Shown one piece after another: positions 15,787 to 20,483 of a stretch of 20,483 nt of DNA. The stretch is from an uncultured Marvinbryantia sp. Its GTDB lineage: Bacteria > Bacillota > Clostridia > Lachnospirales > Lachnospiraceae. How positions within the stretch are numbered: the stretch's first letter is position 1; every line of letters begins with the position of its first letter. The stretch covers positions 1 to 20,483 of the forward strand of contig CALDMO010000020.1 in NCBI GenBank assembly GCA_937915375.1, read 5' to 3'. The translations under genes and the position numbers were made by a program. Below the pieces are notes generated by a model. It saw nothing but the letters and a program-made list of their open reading frames with translations, was not told where the DNA came from and did no database searches.

Positions 15787-15821
15787 AATTCCAGGAATAA
15801 GAGATTCTTGGGATTTTTTTT
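15787..15821 (+). terminator. Intrinsic terminator after yhaM
   Basis: AATTCCAGGAAT (15787-15798) pairs with ATTCTTGGGATT, using two G-U pairs, around a short purine loop. An unbroken run of 8 T starts at 15814. It lies 73 bases after the stop codon and isolates yhaM from the next promoter. Confidence 0.85.
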
Positions 15822-15893
15822 GTACTGTTAGGAAAGTATTTACTTCCCGAAAATGTGTCGATGTACATTCTTTTATAAAATGAAAAATATCTG

Positions 15894-15922
15894 TTGACAT
15901 CAACAGGAAACTAGTGTACTGT
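15894..15922 (+). promoter_or_regulatory. Promoter of the secreted protein-GntR-ABC operon
   Basis: A perfect -35 TTGACA (15894-15899) and a TACTGT -10 (15917-15922) are separated by 17 bases. Transcription should begin near 15929. The -10 is buried in an inverted repeat that looks like a repressor site. Confidence 0.8.
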
Positions 15923-15943
15923 ACAACTAGTACACGGGTACAC
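15913..15943 (+). promoter_or_regulatory. YtrA-like operator over the -10 box
   Basis: The outer arms AGTGTA (15913-15918) and TACAC (15931-15935) are 12 bases apart. The inner arms TGTAC (15920-15924) and GTACA (15930-15934) form a nested inverted repeat. A further GTACAC copy follows at 15938-15943. From memory, the Bacillus YtrA site is AGTGTA and TACACT about 13 bases apart, so this is a close match. It covers the -10 and the transcription start, the ideal place for repression. The GntR gene in the same operon is the obvious ligand, which would make the operon autoregulated. Extra TGTACA half-sites occur nearby (15862-15867). Confidence 0.75.
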
Positions 15944-15977
15944 GATGAATAATTTAAAAAGAAAAGGGGATTACACT

Positions 15978-17105
15978 ATGAGAAAGAAAATGTTGGCTAC
16001 GGCAATGGCACTGACAATGACAGCACTTCCGATGGCGGCTTACGCGGCAGAGCCGGAAGTGACGGCGGAACAGTTGTTCCAAGACGCGGCGGTTTATCTG
16101 GCAGAAGCGGATCAGGTACAGCTTGATTTTACAATGGATAATGCGGGGGCGTTTTCAATGTCATCTGAGGGAGGCTCTTCTTCTTCCTTTAGCGGAGAGG
16201 CGAAAGGCAGCGGACAGATTACCCGTACTTCCAACCCGACGCGGATTCATGCAAAAGGCGATATGATGTGTAGCATGATGGGGATTTCTTACAAAGCAAA
16301 TGGCGAGCTGTATTTTATGGAATCGGAGGATGGCGAAAACATTGACCTGTATGCAACTATGAATGTTGGTCCGGAGGCGCTCGGCTGGATACATGAGAGC
16401 GGTCCGGCAGAAGAGTTTTGGTCAGGATTTGATGTAACATCTGAAGAAGAATTTGAAAAAATATTGACAGATGCGCTTGGACAGGAAATGCCGGAATTTC
16501 CGCTGAAATGGACAATTGAGGAGCAGGGAGATACTTATGAAGTTTCCTATAATAAAAATGTTGCGGAGATGTACAGAGAATTGGAGGAATATGTCGCAAA
16601 GCAGGGCGGTGAAATGAATATCACTGAGGAGGAACGTGAACTGATTGATGAGGTGATGAGCTGCATCGTTTTAGATGCCAGAGCAGTTTTTGATAAAGAA
16701 ACGCACGCACTGGAATCTTTGAAGCTGGATCTTGGCGGCTCCGACGCGGAAAAGCTTGGTGAAAAAATAACTGAGATGATGCAGCAGGAGCTCACAGCTG
16801 AGGAAGAGGAAATGGTGGAGACCATCGAGGATATGGCGACTGCGCTGGAACTGGAGAACGCATATATTGAGATGACCTGCACATATGAAAACGTATCGGA
16901 AATCGCGGTACCGCAGGAAGTGATTGAGGAAGCTGCGGAGGTGGAAACACAGGAAAACGACGGTTTGACAGAAAATGACGCGGCAGAAGCAGATGTAGTG
17001 CAGGAGACAGATGCGGCCGAAACGGAAGCGATTGCCGCAGACGCAGTGGAGACAGAGACAATTGCCCCGGAGACGGTTATGGCAGAGAATATGTCTGAAA
17101 TTTAA
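15978..17105 (+). CDS. Secreted acidic protein of unknown function, first gene of exporter operon
   Basis: This 375-residue protein has a signal peptide (1-23, cleavage near AYA/AE) with no lipobox cysteine. The body (about 25-310) is beta-rich with a Ser/Gly stretch (GEAKGSGQITR) and helical acidic insertions. It ends with a VPQEVIEEAAE-type motif. This recalls LolA/LppX-like or DUF6612-type secreted proteins, at low confidence. The last 60 residues are a low-complexity Glu/Ala/Thr/Asp tail. The ATG at 15978 is preceded by AAAAGGGGA. An in-frame ATG at 15945 would have only about 16 bases of leader and no ribosome binding site, so it is unlikely. The TAA stop shares bases with an ATG (TAATG) leading into the G run before the regulator gene. 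Confidence 0.78.
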   Translation: MRKKMLATAMALTMTALPMAAYAAEPEVTAEQLFQDAAVYLAEADQVQLDFTMDNAGAFSMSSEGGSSSSFSGEAKGSGQITRTSNPTRIHAKGDMMCSMMGISYKANGELYFMESEDGENIDLYATMNVGPEALGWIHESGPAEEFWSGFDVTSEEEFEKILTDALGQEMPEFPLKWTIEEQGDTYEVSYNKNVAEMYRELEEYVAKQGGEMNITEEERELIDEVMSCIVLDARAVFDKETHALESLKLDLGGSDAEKLGEKITEMMQQELTAEEEEMVETIEDMATALELENAYIEMTCTYENVSEIAVPQEVIEEAAEVETQENDGLTENDAAEADVVQETDAAETEAIAADAVETETIAPETVMAENMSEI

Positions 17106-17106
17106 T

Positions 17107-17116
17107 GGGGGGGGGG
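17107..17116 (+). repeat. Run of 10 G before the GntR regulator start
   Basis: Ten consecutive G residues begin within the ATG at 17105-17107, which overlaps the preceding TAA stop. Reading from that ATG at the present length gives three Gly codons and then TAG at 17117. With 8 or 11 G the ATG would read into the regulator's frame. The run ends 8 bases before the GTG at 17125, so it may also serve as that start's ribosome binding site. The same length also needs checking as a possible sequencing error. Confidence 0.85.
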
Positions 17117-17124
17117 TAGATGGA

Positions 17125-17481
17125 GTGGAATACAATCCGGCCTTGCCGATTTATATGCAGGTAGCGACATCTATCAAACGTGATATTGTAACAGGAAAAC
17201 TGGAACCAGGGGGCAAGCTCCCCTCGGTCCGCGATCTCGCTATCGAGTATACCATCAATCCCAACACCGTCAGCCGCGTGTACCGCGAACTGGAAATGGA
17301 GGACGTCTGTTTTACACGGCGTGGAATGGGAACATTTGTAACAGAAGATTTGGAAAAGATTGTTCAGATGAAGGAAGAAATGGCAACGGAGCTGACAAAG
17401 CAGTTTCTTGACGGAATGCGTCAATTGGGATTTTCCAGAGAGGAAAGCATTCATTTTATTGAAACATATCGAAAGGAATAA
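17125..17481 (+). CDS. GntR family transcription regulator, YtrA subfamily
   Basis: This 118-residue protein starts at GTG 17125. A GntR winged-helix domain (about 6-73) reads LPIYMQVATSIKRDIVTGKL, PGGKLPSVRDLAIEYTINPNTVSRVYRELE and RRGMGTFV, the standard pattern. A short helical C-terminal section of about 45 residues, rather than a FadR-size effector domain, marks the YtrA subfamily, which represses ABC exporter operons. The start is uncertain. The in-frame GTG has only the 10-G run, or the overlapping TGGAG, as a ribosome binding site. The ATG overlapping the previous stop is out of frame at the present G-run length. The regulator probably binds the inverted repeat at the operon promoter. 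The ATPase gene follows 25 bases downstream. Confidence 0.85.
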   Translation: MEYNPALPIYMQVATSIKRDIVTGKLEPGGKLPSVRDLAIEYTINPNTVSRVYRELEMEDVCFTRRGMGTFVTEDLEKIVQMKEEMATELTKQFLDGMRQLGFSREESIHFIETYRKE

Positions 17482-17506
17482 CAGACAGGAAGGAGATCTG
17501 GCAGAG

Positions 17507-18214
17507 ATGTTAGAGTGCAGGGATATCACAAAAAATTATGGCAGAAAATGCGCGGTGGATCATGTTTCTTTTAAGCTGGAGCCGGGCATGGTATATGCAA
17601 TGCTGGGACCAAATGGCAGCGGTAAAACAACACTGATGAAGATGATTGTCGGCCTTGCAAAACCAAACGCAGGAGAGATTTATTATAAGGGACAGCCGGC
17701 AGATGTGCAGAGCAGAAAAGAAATTGCCTATATGTCCACAGAACCGTATTTTTATAACTGGATGACAGTGAAAGATGTTGGCAAATATTATGAAGATTTC
17801 TTTGAGGATTTTTCGATGGAGCGTTACGAAAAACTGCTGCAGCGTATGGATCTGACGATGGATCTGAAAACGAAAACGCTTTCTTCCGGTATGATGGCAA
17901 AATTGAAGATTGCGGTAACAATGGCCAGAAAAGCGAAGATTTATTTGCTGGATGAACCGTTAAACGGCATTGACCTTCTGGCAAGAGATGAAATTATGCG
18001 TACCGTGCTGGAAAGTCTGGATGAGGATGTGACACTGGTGCTGTCCAGTCATTTGGTAGACGAATTGGAAAAGATTGTGGATGCCGCTATTTATATGAAA
18101 GAAAGTCATCTGGTGGCCATGTGGAATGTGGAAGAACTTCGGATGCGCCACAACAAATCACTGGTTGACTTATACCGTGAAATTTATGGACATGGAGGGG
18201 AAGCAGTATGTTAA
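17507..18214 (+). CDS. ABC transporter ATP-binding protein, YtrB-like
   Basis: This compact 235-residue ATPase has Walker A GPNGSGKT (34-41), signature LSSGMMAK (125-132), Walker B IYLLDEP (145-151), the D-loop NGID (153-156) and the H-loop S181-H182. The Q-loop glutamine is missing in YMSTEPYFYNWMT (75-87), as in many YtrB-type ATPases. The start is the ATG at 17507 with AGGAAGGAGA upstream. The upstream open frame lies in the regulator gene. Its last seven bases overlap the permease start. With the next gene it forms an ABC-2 exporter, probably linked to cell-envelope stress as in YtrA-controlled operons of other Firmicutes, which is inference. Confidence 0.9.
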   Translation: MLECRDITKNYGRKCAVDHVSFKLEPGMVYAMLGPNGSGKTTLMKMIVGLAKPNAGEIYYKGQPADVQSRKEIAYMSTEPYFYNWMTVKDVGKYYEDFFEDFSMERYEKLLQRMDLTMDLKTKTLSSGMMAKLKIAVTMARKAKIYLLDEPLNGIDLLARDEIMRTVLESLDEDVTLVLSSHLVDELEKIVDAAIYMKESHLVAMWNVEELRMRHNKSLVDLYREIYGHGGEAVC

Positions 18215-18963
18215 AGCTGATGAAATATGAATTTCGTAAGACGATGTTTTCAAAAATGATCCTGCTGGTTGTAACGGCAATCGCTGAGCTGGCATATTTG
18301 ATTGGCGTTTTTATGAAAAATAATGAGGTGTTGGGGTACGGAACGATCGGACTGACATTCTGCGGAATCTTTGGTATTATTTATATTGGTATCGAAAGTC
18401 TGATTTCTTTTCACCGCGATTTAAATACCAAGCAGAGCTACATGCTGTTCTTGACGCCGAATAACAGTTACAAGATACTCGGTGCAAAGGTGCTTGAGAA
18501 TGGCCTTTCTATTTTGATTGTAGGAGCATGTTTTGCGGGACTGGCGGCTCTGGATATGACAATCGGTATGCTTTATATCGGCGGCGTAAAACAGTTTCTG
18601 GAATTTCTGGAAAGCTTTGCGCATATTAAAATTACCTGGAACGGTGAAATCATAAGAAATTTTCTGATTATATTTATGACCATGCTTTCGTCATGGATTA
18701 TGGCGGTGACAAGCGGCTATCTGGCAATTCTTCTTTCCGCAACGGTGCTGGCAGGAAAACGTCTGAGCGGATTTGTGAGTTTTCTTGTTTACCTGTTTAT
18801 TACCTGGGGACTTGGTACAGTGACGGACTGTCTGCTTGATTTTCTTCCGGCGAACAGTAGTTCTAATGTGATATTTTTGATGACAATCGGGCTTATGCTG
18901 ATGTTTTCTGCGATTATGTATGTAGTAACCGGATGGATTATGGAGCGAAAATTGAGTGTGTAA
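18208..18963 (+). CDS. ABC-2 type permease, partner of the preceding ATPase
   Basis: This 251-residue protein has six predicted transmembrane segments (about 17-36, 45-66, 98-122, 151-180, 187-208 and 220-243). It starts with a short basic cytoplasmic end (MLKLMKYEFRKT), typical of ABC-2 permeases. The ATG overlaps the end of the ATPase gene, with AGGGGAAG as ribosome binding site. It is the last gene of the operon. I see no strong terminator after it, so some reading into the next gene is possible. The substrate cannot be predicted. Confidence 0.85.
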   Translation: MLKLMKYEFRKTMFSKMILLVVTAIAELAYLIGVFMKNNEVLGYGTIGLTFCGIFGIIYIGIESLISFHRDLNTKQSYMLFLTPNNSYKILGAKVLENGLSILIVGACFAGLAALDMTIGMLYIGGVKQFLEFLESFAHIKITWNGEIIRNFLIIFMTMLSSWIMAVTSGYLAILLSATVLAGKRLSGFVSFLVYLFITWGLGTVTDCLLDFLPANSSSNVIFLMTIGLMLMFSAIMYVVTGWIMERKLSV

Positions 18964-19011
18964 GCGGCTGGAAATCAAAGTATATCTGAGAAAAATAGAA
19001 ATATAATTATC

Positions 19012-19040
19012 TTGTACATTTGCTGCAGACCGTGTAAAAT
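19012..19040 (+). promoter_or_regulatory. Probable rlmD-like gene promoter
   Basis: TTGTAC (19012-19017) and TAAAAT (19035-19040) are separated by 17 bases, upstream of the methyltransferase gene. Transcription would begin near 19047. Confidence 0.55.
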
Positions 19041-19105
19041 ACAGGGGATAACCGACAATATGCTGCGGTGAAAGAACAGATATGAGGAACATATACGGGG
19101 GAGTC

Positions 19106-20483
19106 ATGAAAAAAGACGATATTATACAACTTACAATAGAAGATATCGGCGCAGACGGCGCCGGTATTGGACATGTGGACGGAATGGCGATTTTTGTGAA
19201 GGATACCATTATTGGGGATATGGTTGAAGCCAAGATTATGAAGATGAAAAAGACTTATGGTTATGCCCGTTTGATGAAAATCCTGATTCCATCCGCGCAT
19301 CGTGTAGAGCCGCGCTGCCCGGTGGCGCGCAAGTGCGGCGGCTGCCAAATTCAGGAGATGGATTATCAGGAGCAGCTTCGTTTTAAGGAGAACAAGGTGC
19401 GGAGTAATCTGATGCGTATCGGCGGCTTTGCAGAACATGAAATTCGTATGGAGCCGATTGTCGGTATGGAACAGCCTTTTTATTACCGCAATAAAGCTCA
19501 GTTTCCGATTGGAACAGACAGAGAAGGAAATATCGTGGCGGGATTTTACGCAGGCCGCACGCATACGATCATTAATAACCGTAAATGTCATTTGGGCGTG
19601 GATGTGAATGAACAGATTCTTGACCTTGTGATCGCGCATATGGAAGAGGAACATATCACATCTTATAATGAACTGTTTCATCAGGGTCTGGTGCGCCATG
19701 TGTTGATCCGGTACGGATTTACGACGAAAGAAATCATGGTCTGTATTGTTATCAATGGAACTTCCCTTCCGGCGCATGAAAAGCTGGTGGAGAAGTTAAT
19801 AGAAATTCCAGGCATGACGAGCATTTCTTTGAATGTGAACCGTGAAAATACGAACGTTATTCTTGGCAGAGAAGTGAAGCTTCTCTGGGGCAAGCCATAT
19901 ATTGAGGATTATATTGGCAATGTGAAATATCAGATTTCGCCGCTGTCCTTTTTCCAGGTGAATCCGGTTCAGACGGAGAAATTATATTCGCTGGCGATGG
20001 AATATGCAGATTTGACCGGAAAAGAGACTGTGTGGGATCTGTATTGTGGCATTGGTACGATTTCTCTGTTTTTGGCGCAAAAGGCGAAGAAGGTTTACGG
20101 TGTGGAAATTGTGCCGCAGGCCATTGACGATGCCTGCAGGAACGCACGGATCAATGATATCAAAAACGCGCAGTTTTATGTAGGAAAAGCGGAAGAGATT
20201 TTTCCTGAGGTTTACAAAAAAGACGGCATCCATGCGGAAGTGGTCGTGGTAGACCCGCCGCGTAAGGGCTGCGATGAAAAACTGCTGAACACGATTATTG
20301 ATATGGGGCCGAAGCGTGTTGTCTATGTGAGCTGCGACAGCGCGACTCTGGCGCGGGATCTGAGGATTTTGTGCAATAACGGGTATGAACTGACGAGATG
20401 CCGGGCGGTTGATCAATTCCCGATGTCTGTGCATGTGGAGACGGTTGTCTTGTTGGGTAGGGAAAAATCCACCGAGGATATGG
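19106..20483 (+). CDS. 23S rRNA (uracil-C5)-methyltransferase, RlmD/RlmCD type (3' end outside window)
   Basis: The reading frame is open for 459 codons and runs off the window. A TRAM RNA-binding domain (about 5-60) is followed by iron-sulfur cysteines C71, C77, C80 and C161. The SAM-binding methyltransferase domain has DLYCGIGTISL (311-321) and DPPRKGC (383-389). The catalytic nucleophile C410 lies in VYVSCDSATLARDL. It uses S-adenosylmethionine to methylate uracil in 23S rRNA (U1939 and/or U747; in Bacillus one such enzyme does both). A GGGGGAG lies just 2 bases before the ATG at 19106. An in-frame ATG at 19082 with GGTGA upstream is an alternative start. The family core should end within a few residues of the window edge unless a C-terminal extension is present. 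Confidence 0.9.
   Translation, partial: MKKDDIIQLTIEDIGADGAGIGHVDGMAIFVKDTIIGDMVEAKIMKMKKTYGYARLMKILIPSAHRVEPRCPVARKCGGCQIQEMDYQEQLRFKENKVRSNLMRIGGFAEHEIRMEPIVGMEQPFYYRNKAQFPIGTDREGNIVAGFYAGRTHTIINNRKCHLGVDVNEQILDLVIAHMEEEHITSYNELFHQGLVRHVLIRYGFTTKEIMVCIVINGTSLPAHEKLVEKLIEIPGMTSISLNVNRENTNVILGREVKLLWGKPYIEDYIGNVKYQISPLSFFQVNPVQTEKLYSLAMEYADLTGKETVWDLYCGIGTISLFLAQKAKKVYGVEIVPQAIDDACRNARINDIKNAQFYVGKAEEIFPEVYKKDGIHAEVVVVDPPRKGCDEKLLNTIIDMGPKRVVYVSCDSATLARDLRILCNNGYELTRCRAVDQFPMSVHVETVVLLGREKSTEDM

Noticed and set aside
15945..15977. ATG at 15945 as the start of the secreted protein
   Set aside because: It would leave only about 16 leader bases and no ribosome binding site, and would place charged residues before the signal peptide. 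The ATG at 15978 fits better.
17011..17124. Upstream extension of the GntR gene into the secreted-protein gene
   Set aside because: The extension reads the acidic tail region in a second frame and gives Arg/Gln-rich nonsense. The family begins just before the LPIYMQ motif.
19007..19777. Minus-strand open frame of 256 codons opposite the methyltransferase gene
   Set aside because: It is antisense to the RlmD-type gene, whose motifs are unmistakable, and its composition (many His, Phe, Arg) is that of a shadow frame.
1..20483. CRISPR array, tRNA/rRNA genes, riboswitches or phage genes
   Set aside because: I saw no regularly spaced direct repeats, no cloverleaf-like or rRNA-like stretch, no recognisable riboswitch core and no phage structural genes.

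Overview
This looks like a chromosomal segment from a low-to-moderate GC Clostridia, most likely a Lachnospiraceae gut commensal. The suggestion comes from strong AGGAGG-type ribosome binding sites, a DUF4364 protein, a DUF4080-type radical SAM protein, a VanW-domain secreted protein, a YhaM-type exonuclease, MutS2, and a YtrA-type GntR regulator next to an ABC-2 exporter. I assigned every function by reading motifs in the translated sequence; no database search was possible.

Layout. (1) Positions 1-52 look like the end of an IS3/IS150-type insertion sequence, arranged as a palindrome of two near-identical ends. It abuts the 3' remnant of a gene ending in a membrane segment (53-408). (2) 440-4156 is a NatAB-like exporter operon: one ATPase and two paralogous ABC-2 permeases with overlapping stops and starts, closed by a strong terminator. 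A run of 8 G touches its likely -10 box. (3) A small basic membrane protein lies on the minus strand (4150-4422), divergent from a perfect-consensus promoter. That promoter drives a rightward cluster of a TIGR01212-type radical SAM protein, a DUF4364 winged-helix protein and a B12-binding/radical SAM (DUF4080-like) protein (4584-7850). (4) From 7910 a new promoter serves a 35-residue membrane peptide, a secreted VanW protein, an AIR-synthase-like protein and the tRNA methyltransferase TrmL. (5) mutS2 and a response regulator with a degenerate receiver domain run leftward (14455 to 11288). The regulator gene overlaps the end of trmL antisense and carries trmL's terminator inside its own coding sequence. 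(6) yhaM runs rightward, ending in a terminator. (7) 15894-18963 is a second exporter operon: a promoter with a YtrA-like operator over its -10 box, an acidic secreted protein, a GntR/YtrA regulator whose start follows a run of 10 G, an ATPase and a permease. (8) The window ends inside an RlmD-type 23S rRNA uracil methyltransferase gene with its own promoter.

The most interesting unit is the operon at 15.9-19.0 kb. Its regulator gene has an ATG overlapping the preceding stop codon, but the G run that follows (10 G) puts that ATG out of frame. A tract of 8 or 11 G would put it in frame, so the exporter's repressor could be under slippage (phase) control. The G run next to the -10 box of the first exporter operon suggests a similar but weaker idea there. 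The rest of the window is mostly housekeeping genes.
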